A stretch of DNA of 64,000 nucleotides from Theileria orientalis strain Shintoku (GCF_000740895.1 NC_025262.1:166001-230000); one strand, 5' to 3'; numbered from the stretch's first letter, positions 45,929-59,891 are shown. Made by a program: numbers and translations. The notes: a model not told the origin generated them from the sequence alone.

Positions 45929-46962
45929 TCAGATGTTAGGCTTCCGCTCTGCAGATGTCTGTTAATTTTTGTTAACTTACTGAGACTAGTTTTTGCTGTT
46001 TTTTCCATCTTTTTACTGTACATAAAGCATGATCTTCGTGGTGGCAGAATCCACAACTCGGTCCGTTTCGGCACGTTTTTTTCTTATTGTATACAAATGC
46101 GCAGGGCTTGCAGGTCCCCTTATTGTGCAGTATCAGCTGTACTTCTCCAGCTAATAATAATTGTAATTGTCGTAGTGAGGCAAAATACGTTGTTCTACAG
46201 GCGTTCGAACAGTCGGCTGGCAAAATAACCAACCGGGCGTCGTTTACTGAGTAAAAGTATAACTAACTGAAATGTGTAGACTTACACAAATTCATTTTGT
46301 CGTTAGGGTTCGGCAACGTAGATGATCTCTTGTTTTTCCTCACAAAGACCTCCTCCTTTTCGTTACTCTGTTCTTTAGATGTGCTCGATGACTCATCCTC
46401 CTCACTTTCCACAAATTGTACATGTTTAGGTTCAGAAGACTCCCGTAGATTTATGTTATCAATTATTCTTGTGATTTCATCCTGAATTCTCGTTTTGGGT
46501 CCAAATTTTACCTTGTTTAATCCATGTTCTTCCTGTAGTCAGGGGTTAGTTTGTTAAATTAACGTCAATAACTATGGAGTGGCTACAAACGTACCTGTTT
46601 AAGGGAATGCTCGGATGAATTCGATAAAAACTCAGCCGCCTCTATTATCTCACGCGAAATTAACTCTGCGAGGCCAACATGGACATCCTTTCCCTCGGAT
46701 AAATGCTTGCGTTTCAATTGAAGCGAGTTAAGCTTCTTCTCGAGCCTGAAGCACTGAAACTGTAGCAGTTGATCCTACAAACCGATGAGATGTTATGGAA
46801 TTAATATTTGAGGACATCGCTAGGCATAAAATTGATTCAGAGGTAACTAAATAGTTTTCTAATAACTTAGGGTACCAGAGCCTTTATTTGATTTTCGCTT
46901 AGGCTAGAAGAGTTTATGTAAACCTCTCCTGCACTCGAATCATCCTTATTATCATCAGCCAT
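45929..46962 (-). CDS. CCCH zinc-finger protein
   Basis: The start is the ATG at 46962 (MADDNKDDSSAGEVYINSSS). Exons then give LLQFQCFRLEKKLNSLQLKR, LAELISREIIEAAEFLSNSS, a Ser/Glu-rich segment with KFGPKTRIQDEITRI, and finally VILPADCSNACRTTYFASLR. The key feature is a zinc finger in GTCKPCAFVYNKKKTCRNGP followed by SCGFCHHEDH, a C-x8-C-x5-C-x2/3-H type arrangement with extra Cys and His residues. This CKPCAF...C..G..C.FCH form is widespread in alveolates and is assumed to bind RNA. The final exon after the intron near 45985 is very short; its frame and stop (about 45929) are less certain. The role is unknown. Confidence 0.65.
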
Positions 46963-47261
46963 CGTTTAACATACTTATAAAAAACAATTATACTACATTT
47001 AATGATTATACAATACTAAAAACCAAAAAAACTTAACTTAATTGTTAAAACCTATAATTAATGATCTTATTGCAAATATTACAAAATATTAAAGCGTGAC
47101 AATCAGATAGCGCTAGTATACATATTACTAAAATATATAATAAACAGAAACAAATTAACACTACTAGAATGTATTGTGCCGATTAAAATTTACGGAATTT
47201 TGCGCGTTTTTTATTTTTGAGTCTTAGAAGATTTTTCTATGGCGTCTAAAAATTTATTTCT

Positions 47262-48092
47262 TCATGGAATCTTGGCTATTTTACCCATTATTAGCGCTAG
47301 TTGCCTCTTCTACGGTGGTGTTATGACCAATTACTTTAGCTTACCTCTGAGGCCTTAATCCTTTCAAATTCGTTTTGAATAGCTTGAGACTAATTAATTG
47401 ATTAATGTAACGTAAAATTGTGACTTTACTTGGTTTTTAAATCTTTGGTTTTTCAGCTCCCTGAGAGTCCTGTTACTAAACCTACATCCGTTCATTAGTC
47501 TTTCTTCAGTCAACTGTTTAATCGAACTTACATTTCGTTTGTTGGATTAAATGCGTTCTTTGGATTGTACACGTATATTCTTATGTCAGGGTGCGGCTCC
47601 ACTTCCTATTATCCACTGGTGTGTGTAAATAAACTTACCGCTACTGTTCCGTATCCACTTTTTTGCGATAATCGAGGCGGTTCACTATATATTTCGCTTC
47701 CTTTTGCTCCTCTTTCAAGTGTATGTTGTTTTGTTGATGCTGTCAATGAGCGGCACATCAACACAAAATATAAAATATGTCTGATTTGTATCCTTTTCAT
47801 TTATAATTACCAAAATTCACCAATTTTATCTTCCTTTATTATCACACATTTTAAAACGGAGAATATTTTATGTTTGGGTTGGTATGGACAACATACACAA
47901 CACGTGGTTTGGGCTCCCTAAAGAATCTTACACATTTCCGTTTTCGTATCCAATTATTCCAAAATTATACCATTTAAAATCATCTGGACTTATCCATTTA
48001 TATTTATCGTCATGTATTTCATTTATTGTTTGTTTTTTTGCTTACTCATCCTTGGCGTGCATCCTTATGCACATGCCTAACCGTTTTTGCAT
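47262..48092 (-). CDS. Small unrecognised protein, eight or so exons
   Basis: I do not recognise this gene. From a probable ATG at 48092 (MQKRLGMCIRMHAKDD), phase-matched exons give FKWYNFGIIGYENGN, then GAQTTCCVCCPYQPKHKIFS with LKCVIIKEDKIGEFW, then ERGAKGSEIYSEPPRLSQKS, then EVEPHPDIRIYVYNPKNAFN, then LRELKNQRFKNQ, SQAIQNEFERIKAS, and KRQLALIMGKIAKIP ending at 47262. The first half has a CCxCC cluster in a beta-rich segment and the end is a charged helix. Introns are 16-60 bases, some unusually short. The splice near 47745 (possible GTGTTG donor) is the weakest link. No signal peptide. Confidence 0.45.
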
Positions 48093-48202
48093 TATTTTGG
48101 CAAATTTCCGTAGACACTAGCCATTAAATGCGTGATTTAATTTCATTAGATTCATAATAATTTATTATACATATATAGATTTATATTACACAAATTTTAA
48201 AC

Positions 48203-49084
48203 ATGGAAGCTTTAAACCGGGGTCCGTACGCCAAACTCCTTCCATTAAATAATGGACGTTATAAGAGAATCGTGGATCCCGTGACTCCCCAAATATTTTT
48301 AGATTGTCAGGCCTGCTTTAAGGTGGAATTGTTGAGGGAGGAGCACGATTTCAACAGTTTATCATCTGATCCGGGCTACCTTATTAGCACCTCTTCTTCT
48401 GATAAAAATGTTCCCATTGAAACAGTCACAGATTTAAATTCACCCGTGTTTACAAAACTATACACATCCAAACTGGATGATGAGAGAGAGAGCACACCCT
48501 CATCAGTCTCCTCAATGGACTCGGAAACTCTAGAAGATTCAGAAATAACGGTAGTTTCGGAAAACTCGTCGATTTTCGAGCCTTCGGAAGCCAATGATGA
48601 GCATGAAGAGGGCAAAGATGCGGACTATGATCGTCTGCACATGCCTAAACCTCCGATGGTAATAAGGGGGGGTGCCGACGGATTGACTGATAAATCGAAC
48701 TGGATTAAGGACGAGCTCAAGCTCGAGGTGGAAAGTGACGAGGGCATCCCCGTACTATTCTACACCAAGAGCAGGGAGAAACCGGCTCTTCTTATGTTGG
48801 CAATAGACCATAAGATGCGCGTGATTTACATGAGGAGGAACAAGGTAACGAGATTTTTCCCGATCAAACTGATAGACAAAATTGTTGCATCTCACCAGAT
48901 AATAGAGGACGAGTTTTCCAAACAGATCAAACACGACCCAAATGTGCGAGTGAACAACATGGTTTTATTCAATGCTTCTAATTTCACCGACTGTGTGGCG
49001 ATTCAATTCGCCCAGACCTCGGATAAAATGAAATTCATTGACGAAGTTTATAGGATTAAAAATTTAATCAGAAAGGGACTCTAA
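48203..49084 (+). CDS. Unrecognised acidic protein with possible PH-like C-terminal domain
   Basis: One exon, 293 aa, start MEALNRGPYAKLLPLNNGRY. Residues 60-150 are acidic and Ser/Thr-rich, likely disordered (STPSSVSSMDSETLEDSE). Residues 170-293 alternate beta strands (PVLFYTKSREKPALLMLAID, MRVIYMRRNKVTRFFPI) and end with a helix (SDKMKFIDEVYRIKNLIRKG), an order like a PH-type fold. That fold is a guess. No membrane segment or signal peptide. It diverges from the minus-strand gene with only 110 bases between starts. Confidence 0.6.
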   Translation: MEALNRGPYAKLLPLNNGRYKRIVDPVTPQIFLDCQACFKVELLREEHDFNSLSSDPGYLISTSSSDKNVPIETVTDLNSPVFTKLYTSKLDDERESTPSSVSSMDSETLEDSEITVVSENSSIFEPSEANDEHEEGKDADYDRLHMPKPPMVIRGGADGLTDKSNWIKDELKLEVESDEGIPVLFYTKSREKPALLMLAIDHKMRVIYMRRNKVTRFFPIKLIDKIVASHQIIEDEFSKQIKHDPNVRVNNMVLFNASNFTDCVAIQFAQTSDKMKFIDEVYRIKNLIRKGL

Positions 49085-49209
49085 GATATAATTTATTTTA
49101 GCTTCTTAAAATTTACTGGCCATGTATTGGGCATACCCTATGTGTAAAATTTACACATTACCTTAAATTCTATGATCATTTTATATATTATGTATGATTA
49201 GTTTATATC

Positions 49210-50157
49210 ATGGAAACTGAGGTTATTACTTCCAATTTAACCGACCTCGAGTCGTTTATATTGACTAAATACGACCCTCTGCTCACCATTGTGAAGGAAT
49301 TGAACGACGGAATTCAGAATTTGGAGCGAGGTACCTCGAACAATTTTATATTACGCATTTGTGCAGACAAACTGAGGCTGGAGAGGCGCGTTTTGAATTT
49401 GGAGCAATTTTTGCTCAGCAAGGACAGTTTGAACGGCAAGGACTCTCCGAATGAGGATTTTAACGTTCCAGGTACGAGCCTTTGGTCTTCACGCAATTCC
49501 TTTAGTCGACTTGAACGTCATCGAGGACGAGTCTTCGCTATCTCTCCCATGGCTCTTTTCCTGCCAGGTATTTTTTGGGATACCAACACCAATTTAGTCC
49601 GGAACGCCGCTTTCCGCTCTTCAAGTTCTACTTGAATTCCACCCTGACAACACCGTGGAACTCGACGTCTCCACATGGCTGAGGGAGGTACGTGGACTTT
49701 CATTCACTAAATTTATTCACAATTTAACAGGAAAACATGTGGATTTCTTTGCTCGAGGACCTGCTTCGTATGTTTCTACTTATCACATTCTTTTCAGCCA
49801 TGTTATCCATGAACGTCGACAAGTCTGAATTCAGTGAGCTTCAGAGCCTCAGGAGGATAGGTAACTGCTTTCCCCAAATTCTTGTTCAGCCAGGAAATCG
49901 CTCATGGAGCTCTCAAAGGACGAGGTGCTCGTCGTTCTCAGAAATGTCCCGGGGAGGGACGACGCTTCCAGCAACAGCACCTGCATAACGCTCGTTGCGA
50001 TATTGGCGTCTGCCATGTCCGAGGCCTGGAAGGTTAGTTGGTTTTTTCTCATTTTCCTCAGAGAGTTGAACAAATAGCTCCTCAAAACATGGGCAGAGTC
50101 TCACTGGTGCTTGACGGTATTTTTTATACACTAGCATTAGTTATGCACGCCCGCTAG
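49210..50157 (+). CDS. Unrecognised eight-exon helical protein
   Basis: Exons 49210-49471, 49506-49567, 49598-49687, 49731-49767, 49798-49860, 49890-50032, 50062-50116 and 50135-50157 total 735 bases (244 aa), every phase consistent. Introns are 18-43 bases. The start METEVITSNLTDLESFILTK opens a coiled-coil-like region (LRLERRVLNLEQFLLS). Later parts are TPLSALQVLLEFHPDNTVEL, WISLLEDLLR, LSMNVDKSEFSELQSLRRI and ITLVAILASAMSEAWKRVEQ. Nothing identifies the family. A subunit of a larger helical complex is possible. It converges with the secreted protein gene, 177 bases away. Confidence 0.6.
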
Positions 50158-50333
50158 CCTAATACATTGATTTCGGTTAGGCGAAAACATTGGCACACGA
50201 CTCAGGGCTGGAACTAAAAAATTCAGAATAGAGCCTCTTAATTAACCTCATGTAACATAGCCTATCAAGTACCACGTAACGGTAATTGGGTCATATTGAC
50301 TTAATATTTTAATTGATTATTTTACATGGCTCC

Positions 50334-51497
50334 TCATCTGATGTGCACTTCAAGCCCGGAAACTCCCCAAGACTGCTTAGAAGCGTCGCCTATCAGCGTT
50401 GATCCGAACACTAAGTTTGTCTTAATGGCTTTGCACTTACGAATTGTGAACCGCTCCGAATCGTGCTGAATTGTCACGTCCTATAAAGTTTTTGCTAAAC
50501 CCTTGACTTACAATTGGCACCGAGAACTTGTCGTCTCCCGTCTCATCTGATTCACATTAATTAGATCTAAATTACCTCCGCAAATGTTAATGTTGCTCTT
50601 CTCCTGGTGGAAGTGTCTACATCAATTTCACAGTTGCAGTTGAATACCTGTCCGTCCAAACGTATTCCATGAGGCCGTCAGACATGCTCAGCTTCATAAA
50701 TCCCGTTTCTCCGACCTATATGTGCAATTTAATCCGTGAAAAGACGTACCCATCGGTCAATGAAGTGAAAATTGGCTCTAATTCTGAGCTCCTTATGCGA
50801 TGGCAGTTCTATGAAGGTCTTTTGAACGTGACCCTGAATTTACGAGTTACACACTCGGCCTTACTCTCGAAAAAACGTTAAAACCTCCCAACATCTGTAC
50901 TCCCGAGCAGCTTGAAACCCCGATCTTCTCAACTAAACGTACACATAAGTGTGCCAGTGCAGCGTATATGCGAAACACGCACTCATACTCATGGAAACGA
51001 CACATACACAGATATAAACTCGTAGGTAAGTGTACGAACCTGTTCCATTCCATCCCTTGGCTTCCGAAAAGTCTTCCCGCCAAATCATTCTGAACTGGGC
51101 GACGCCCTGTACTATCAGGTCTCCTCCGAGCTCAACGTTCCTAAAAACGTTTACACATCTGCATCACATTCGCATACTTTGCTGAAAACGTTGGCATATG
51201 CATCGATATAGTCTGATTGTTGTCGATTATGAACATTGGCGTGTTCTGGGCGTTGAACGAGAAGTTACCTACGGAATCCACTCCCATCGAATAGTTCTTA
51301 TTTCCCATAAATAGTATTGCCGATTTGTTTGACGCGTTAGGTACTATTGTTAGCAGCGAGGTTGATACACCTCCCTTCGCGAAGGCGCTCTTCACGTTAA
51401 CAACTTCGTTCACGACACCACTTTCCGTTTTACTATCTTCGGGTTCTGAAGCACTTATAACTAACACGTATACATGTAAAAAACAAAACAATAGCAT
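50334..51497 (-). CDS. Secreted protein of an unnamed conserved apicomplexan family
   Basis: The first exon (51141-51497) starts with a signal peptide (MLLFCFLHVYVLVISASEPE). Following exons give NVELGGDLIVQGVAQFRMIW, REDFSEAKGWNGTG, VSSCSGVQMLGGFNVFS, then GHVQKTFIELPSHKELRIRA with NFHFIDRW, GETGFMKLSMSDGLMEYVWT, INICGG, DKFSVPI, DVTIQHDSERFTIR and LVFGSTLIGDASKQSWGVSG, ending at 50334. The order W-x-D/E-F...G-W...C...L-G-G...F-H-F-I-D-x-W-x-G-E...V-W-T-D...V-P-I-D-V-T-I...F-G-S-T-L...S-W-G-V looks like a compact beta-sandwich domain that I have the impression recurs in alveolates, without a name. It is likely exported or on the surface; the function is unknown. Confidence 0.65.
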
Positions 51498-51641
51498 TTT
51501 AAATCATTTATTCTGTTTTAACTGGTATACCACACACTAATTAACAACGAGGAACCGCATCATATCCCAGATCGTAACCATCAAATCTGTTCCATTACTG
51601 TGGTATGAATTAATTTTATATTTTAAAAGGGTCAATAAAAC

Positions 51642-52878
51642 TCACGCATCAGTGTAAACCAGCACTCGATCATTGGACAAAAGCAGACTAACTACGGCCT
51701 TCCTTAAGGGTGTGGTAGACTCGACCTAGAATTCAGTAATCTCAATATATATACATCCAAAATTAGGTATACACCATCATACATTTTTTTACATATTTTA
51801 TTGCCTAATATATGCCCTTTACTAGGTAATAGAATGTTTTTCTGTCACTTACGTGCAATGGCTGAATCTTATGGTAAAACTTGGAGTCCATTTCCTCCAG
51901 TATCACTCCAACTTCAGTTGAGCAGTCCAGATATATCTTAAAATGTGCTTCTTTTCAAAATACCTCATTTTTAAACGCTTCCAGTGCGTAAAACATCACC
52001 TTTACTCTGGTTAGTATTCCAATTATTCGTCCTACGCATTGTTTATAAATTAGACCATACCCTTTTCGTCAGTCACGCACAAATTATCGTGTAAAATTAG
52101 CAAATCCAGGACCTATTACTGTGTTAAAATCAGGGTAAATACCTCTTCCAGTGAATTCTTGTATGAAATCGTTGTAAAATCCAGGTTTATCGTCAAACCG
52201 CTTAGCGGCAGGTCCAGCAAATCGCATTTTCCTCTCAAGTTTTTAACCATGTAATACAGGTAACAGGATGGAGTCAGGTATCCAATCGGGGCCTTTCTTT
52301 CGTTCGACCATACGAACAGTCGATTTGATCTACGCATATATACACACTGACTTGTGCTTACACATTCTTCGTAATGAAATCCAGGCCTTCGAAGGCGGTT
52401 ACATCTCCCGGTAGTTTCTGCACATTTTCGGCCTCAACAACACCTAATATCAGTTACATATCCACAACGTACTTAAAAACTCCGAACAGGTCAAATTGAT
52501 GTATCTATCGTAGTTTTTAAGGAGCTTGATTATTGACAGCTCGTCAATGTATCCAGCAAAGTCCGCCTTTTCAGAGTCGTATACAAAAGCAAAGTTGCGA
52601 TCTGAGTTAAATTTAGGGAGCTGTGTAGCTTACGGTAATTTGATAGTGATTTCAAGCAAATGTTGAAGGGAACCCTTGAATCGACGACTAGAATCTGAAA
52701 CACTGGTTGAAACTCAACAACGAACCTTAGAATGCGATTGTAATATGTTACAGAGCGATGTGGACTTGAGAAGTCTCAAAAAATTTGAAAAAAAGTTAGA
52801 TTGAACTTGAGTGTCACTGCTATTGTTGTAATCGTGGACATGGCCCAGATCATCTCCAAAACTGGCATCAACATTCAT
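51642..52878 (-). CDS. CBS-domain protein, AMPK/SNF4 gamma-like
   Basis: The start is the ATG at 52878 (MNVDASFGDDLGHVHDYNNS). Exons in order give FVVEFQPVFQILVVDSRVPF with ICLKSLSNY, then RNFAFVYDSEKADFAGYIDE with LSIIKLLKNY (first CBS motif), VVEAENVQKLPGDVTAFEGL, RLFVWSNERKAPIGYLTPSC with YLYYMVKNL (second), then RIIGILTRVKVMFYALEAFK (third) and TTPLRKAVVSLLLSNDRVLV ending YTDA at the stop 51642 (fourth). Four CBS motifs in about 300 aa fit the nucleotide-sensing gamma subunit of AMPK/SNF1. Ligand residues are not checked. Other CBS proteins are possible. The starts of this gene and Rab1 are 175 bases apart, back to back. Confidence 0.62.
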
Positions 52879-53053
52879 AATATTCCACAATCTTCACATT
52901 TCGTTTCGAGGGAAGTCCATTAAACAAATTATATACACAAATTGTATCAACTAGGTGGCAGAGTGCTACTCCATACATATTTCATACTCTCCCAACAAGC
53001 CTCGACAATTTATAAATTTTTATTGTCGATTATTTTTTATTTTGTTTTCAGAG

Positions 53054-53949
<896 letters not shown>

Positions 53950-54185
53950 TTTCATTCACCATTATTTGAGTCTACACATTTGTTTAGTTGAACATCCCCT
54001 TATATGGTATTGTGTATGTCATATTGTGCCCATTTTATTTTTAAATGGCCAACGCAAGTATACTTTTGGTATTTTAGGGTTGCACCACGAGTGTGTAGCA
54101 AAAAGTACCAATTATGTCATAAATTCTGTTTCATTTACATTTTAAAAGACTTTATTCAATTCAAACACGTATTGATGCTTTAAAT

Positions 54186-55170
54186 ATGAGATTAAAACGC
54201 AACTTATCGCTTGAACAGGTTAGAATCCCAGCACCAACATCTTTTGTTACACAGGCTCTGTATTTGGCAAAGGAAGCCGGAATTGTAACTAAAACCGAGA
54301 TTCAAAAGCTAATAATATCATCTCCATCATTTTCCCGGGTTTGAAGACTTAATAATTGACAAATTTAGGACAAGTCGCCATTTTTGATCAACAACTTTTA
54401 CAAGCAGTCCCAAAATACTCGAGAGACTCAGGAAGAATCCGAAAATGGCTCAGACGAGAACAAAAAGGCCGAGTTCAACATGCACATAGAGCCAGAAGCT
54501 GAAATTTCAAGAATAGATAAAGTTATCGCATCTAAGATGGACCCTGAAGCCCTCAATGTACGTGATTTCTTACTGTTCTAACACATTGGTTTATGTTTAT
54601 GCGGACAAGTGTATTAGTTTTATATAAACTAGTATGTAGCTATTGATGGTTATTTGTAGCTTTTCTGGCATAATAACTACTGGTGGAAGGTCCAGGCTGA
54701 GGCTTACGGAACCTGCAAGAGAGCCACCAGCCATGTCATTCTCAAAAGGGGCTCCGGAACAGTATTTGTCACTTCTGTTACTCTTATTTTAGGTAAAAGT
54801 CAACGGGGAGGAGGACATTTACAAGAGGTGGCCCATATTCTACAATCGGTACCCTAATTTAATCCACAGATGGTCACACTTGTTTAGCATGGACGTTGTC
54901 GAACCTTTTTACACTGCCGGATGCGCCGGTCTCTACGACCTCTTCATAAGAACCAAGGGCAGCGGCCCTTCTGGACAGTCTAGGGCCACCAGACTCGCCG
55001 TCGCGCGCGCTCTCGTGAACGCCAATCCCTCTCTGCACTGCTACTTGAAAGGTTCGACACCTTCTTTTAAACCCTGTTTAGATGCTCTTTATGAGGACCT
55101 CAGACAGAAGATGCCTAAGATGCCTGGCAGAACTGGAGCTAGATCTCAACGTCAGTGGGTTAAAAGATGA
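54186..55170 (+). CDS. Mitochondrial small-subunit ribosomal protein uS9
   Basis: Four exons are predicted: 54186-54338, 54369-54557, 54660-54761 and 54793-55170, 822 bases (273 aa), in phase. The N-terminal half (MRLKRNLSLEQVRIPAPTSF) is a basic leader and a variable region. The uS9 core is VKVNGEEDIYKRWPIF, then GPSGQSRATRLAVARALVNA, and the last residues GARSQRQWVKR give the conserved Arg/Lys tail that contacts tRNA in the ribosomal P site. The N-terminal extension of over 100 residues favours an organelle, most likely the mitochondrion, over a cytosolic protein; apicoplast is less likely as there is no signal peptide. Confidence 0.85.
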
Positions 55171-55484
55171 CCTCTTAACGGATACTTAATATTGATGTCA
55201 TGTACATATGTACTATATCACTTCCTACATACTTGTATATTACCAGGGGTTTACACACTAGGGGATGCAACTTGTATATATAGATCTATAATATTAATGT
55301 GTACATATCACTGCAGTATTAACAAATACACGACTAATCTGTGGTATCTTTGATAATGAATGTCATTAATCCGTTGATTGTGGCTTTCACATGGTTACGT
55401 TAGTGTGTCGTGGTAGTCCTTGTTATGTAGGGTTAGATCTTTTTGTAGTGTGTAGGTTACAATACAATGTTAGCCTTCTCGGCG
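55171..55484. other. Convergent spacer
   Basis: This 314-base AT-rich gap lies between uS9m and adenylosuccinate lyase. It has short TATA and GATCTATAATAT stretches but no coding signal. The open frame across 55391-55600 runs antisense to the end of the lyase gene. Confidence 0.5.
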
Positions 55485-57151
<1,667 letters not shown>

Positions 57152-57345
57152 TTTAAACCATATATTTGTGTGAGATATGCCGTTTTTCGCTGCGTTTATC
57201 TCAGTGCTGGGACGAATTACGCTTGTTGCTGACTCCCACAACACTACACGTATTTTATAGACAGGCTCGTGTATTATATTTATTAAAAAACATTATTTCA
57301 GTTTAACATTCCAGATTGCATTTTTTTCCGATGCCTGTATTTCAT

Positions 57346-57959
57346 TTATTGGTCACTTTTGTACCTGTCTCTTCTGTAGTGGTTCCCGTAGTGAGCCTTG
57401 TGGTACTGCTTATTTCTGTAGAAATTTTTGCCTCTCGGCTCCGTCCTCTGCTGTTCTTGTTCCTCTGACGACGGAAGGTCGTCTATGTTCAAATTTACGT
57501 TGATTGGTATTTCCTCCTCCTCCTCGTTGTCGTCGTCGTACATATCTGCGTTCTCGTTGATGTACTGCCTACACACTTGGTTTACTTTTCTTATTCTCAC
57601 CAGTAATTCATCACTGCCTGTTTGCTTTCCGTCGGCACGTACGACAGCGACAGTTTTTCCACTCCTTTCTTTCCTATTTCTGCTGGTTTCGGCGTTACTG
57701 CACACCTTTTAGTTTTCAGCAACTCACTTGTGAAATTATTTATCAGGTCCATGATCGTCGAGTCCACGTCGTTTTCGTGTTTTGCCAGGCAGTTTCTTAT
57801 TGTGTCGTCATCTTCTATATGTGTTATTTCCCTAATTTTTCTATAAATTGATGACTGTTTTCCGTGCTCTAACACTATGTTCTGTTCCATGTTTTTATCC
57901 TACATTATTTCTTGTAATTAAGCTCAGTTTACCTTCTTGTTCACAACAAGTGATTTCAT
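57346..57959 (-). CDS. Small acidic/basic protein with UBA-like segment
   Basis: Three exons: 57933-57959, 57601-57899 and 57346-57568, 549 bases (182 aa), phases agree with introns of 33 and 32 bases. The start is MKSLVVNKK then DKNMEQNIVLEH. Residues 20-60 (IREITHIEDDDTIRNCLAKH, DVDSTIMDLINN) resemble a UBA/CUE-type three-helix segment as in GBF-interacting proteins. A later acidic run (DDDNEEEEEIP) precedes a Tyr/His/Arg-rich basic tail (NKQYHKAHYGNHYRRD). The tail composition suggests nucleic acid binding. The role is unknown. Confidence 0.6.
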
Positions 57960-58010
57960 CTGACTTATTTCGTTTTGTGACCTATTATATCCTTGTTTAT
58001 GCCTACCCCG

Positions 58011-59657
58011 TTACCAGTTTTTGTTTATCGAGTCCCACTCATCTATGTATATTGGCAGATTTATCTCGTTTAGGTCCTCCATTATCAAATCTCTGTCCAC
58101 GTTGTATTGGTCTCCTCCAATCTACTTGTACATTAATTCCTTCCAGCTCACCTTTATGAAAATCAGCAGCCAGTTGTAGCAGTATTCCCCCGAGTCCTCG
58201 GGGGACTCCTTGATGTTAAATCTAACAATCATCAGCAGCAACTTAATCAGCAGTATTCTGCATCTATAATACACACAGATTTGAAACCTTGTGGTATAAT
58301 CTGTTTTATAATTATTTATAAGATCGGTTCTGTTTCCGCTCGTGCGATCCGTTTTCCAGCCGCTCGTTGTATCGGCTTTGTATCCAGGGGTTGTATCTCC
58401 CTTGTATCTTCCGTTCTTGTTAGCGTTGTACCCATGGGCGCTATCCATATCAAATTTCTACATTCCCATGTATTTCACAATTGTTACCTTTATTTCATAA
58501 ATTGGTTCCCTCGTCTCCACCATGAGCTTGTGGACGTATAGCAACAGATAGTAGCAATTTGTCACCGTCTGCTCAATTGTGGTATTTCCGTACGGTGTTT
58601 CCACGCATTTTGACAACAGACTCGCGTATGAAGCGTCGGGGGTGAATTTGAGTGCGATTTCCAGGTATGAAACGACGTCCAGCATCATGTGCTCCGAGTT
58701 TACGAACACCTTGCTGAAATCCGTTCCTATCTGCCTGTCTGCTAGAATCGAGTTTTCTGCGATTTGCTGAAAGCTGGCAGTAGACTCCATGAACGTGTTA
58801 ACCAGAGACCTCAGGTACTGATATGAGTCGCCCAGGATCTAAGTATGTTTGTTACTTTGATATTGTGTTACGTGTTATATTCTCGTTGGTTGGTACGTGC
58901 TAGTTACTATTGTTACGTGCTAGGTAGCCAATGTTATGTGCTAAGTTACATCAGTCGGATGTCATATGCCAACCGGCTATGAATAACTACCATTTGCCAA
59001 ACACCAACCGATTTAATACCTATTAAATACCTGAAACAGCGCGTGAGTCACCGAGGTCATGTCCTCCACGAATCTACCGTTCACCAGGTTACAGCACTTA
59101 AGGATCTGGTTTACCAGCTTCTCGTTGTTTCTGCCGTACATGTTCAATATGTTCAACATGAACTTCGGGTCAGAGAACCTACAGTATCACATTCGTGAAC
59201 TGGCGCATACCCTAGTTTACACAGCGTGTCGTTTCCGGTACATTTTGAGGCCTTCAAGAACAAATTGAACACGTTCCTGGCACACAAATCATATAAATTA
59301 CACAACCAACCTCGATATCACGTTTATGTTCGTATGCATTGGATTCTCAATTAGAATCTCGTCGTACGGGACATAGGGGCTATACGGCGGAAAGGCCAGG
59401 CAAACGAACGATCTTAGGAACTGCTGCAAGCCAGGATCCTTTATTTTTTGCGAAAACACATTATCACTCATTTTCAGAAGCTGTTCAGTTCCATTTATCG
59501 CGGATCCTGATACCAATTTACAACTTACAAACTTACCTATGAATTCCTCAATTTCCTTTTCTTCCCTGGTAGATTCACATCCCAATTCAATTCCAAATAT
59601 TTTACAGTTAAAATCATATTCAAATTTTCGTAATTCGAACATTATACATAACATATA
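58011..59657 (-). CDS. Unrecognised multi-exon helical protein
   Basis: The probable start is near 59657 (MLCIMFELRKFEYDF). Exons give FVSCKLVSGSAINGTEQLLK, FLRSFVCLAFPPYSPYVPYD, ARNVFNLFLKASKCTGNDTL, FSDPKFMLNILNMYGRNNEK with FVEDMTSVTHALFQ, then YQYLRSLVNTFMESTASFQQ, VNSEHMMLDVVSYLEIALKF and YGNTTIEQTVTNCYYLLLYV. A following exon has a short run of Thr/Ser/Gly/Asp repeats (KADTTSGWKTDRTSGNRTD). The last exon, IGGDQYNVDRDLIMED with INLPIYIDEWDSINKNW, ends at 58011. It looks like an all-helical scaffold. A distant link to ubiquitin-ligase core regions (UFD2/RNF123 type) crossed my mind but is unsupported. The function is unknown. Confidence 0.55.
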
Positions 59658-59891
59658 CTGAAACGACACACATCACATTTTACTTTATAATGTTACACCG
59701 AAAACACACTTTAGGGCAATTTGACACAATTGCTGGCATTTTATGTTAAATCAAGTGCCTTACACAATGTTTGACTAGGTTTTGTTCAATTCTACTGATG
59801 GAAGGTCACGGCACAAGTATCAGCTACGACCCTAAAACTTCTAAGACATATGTTTCTTAACACAGGATTTAACGGTTAATTTTGATTTAAA

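Noticed and set aside
47565..47921. 118-codon plus-strand frame
   Set aside because: Antisense to phase-matched exons of the small minus-strand gene, which give better protein-like sequence.
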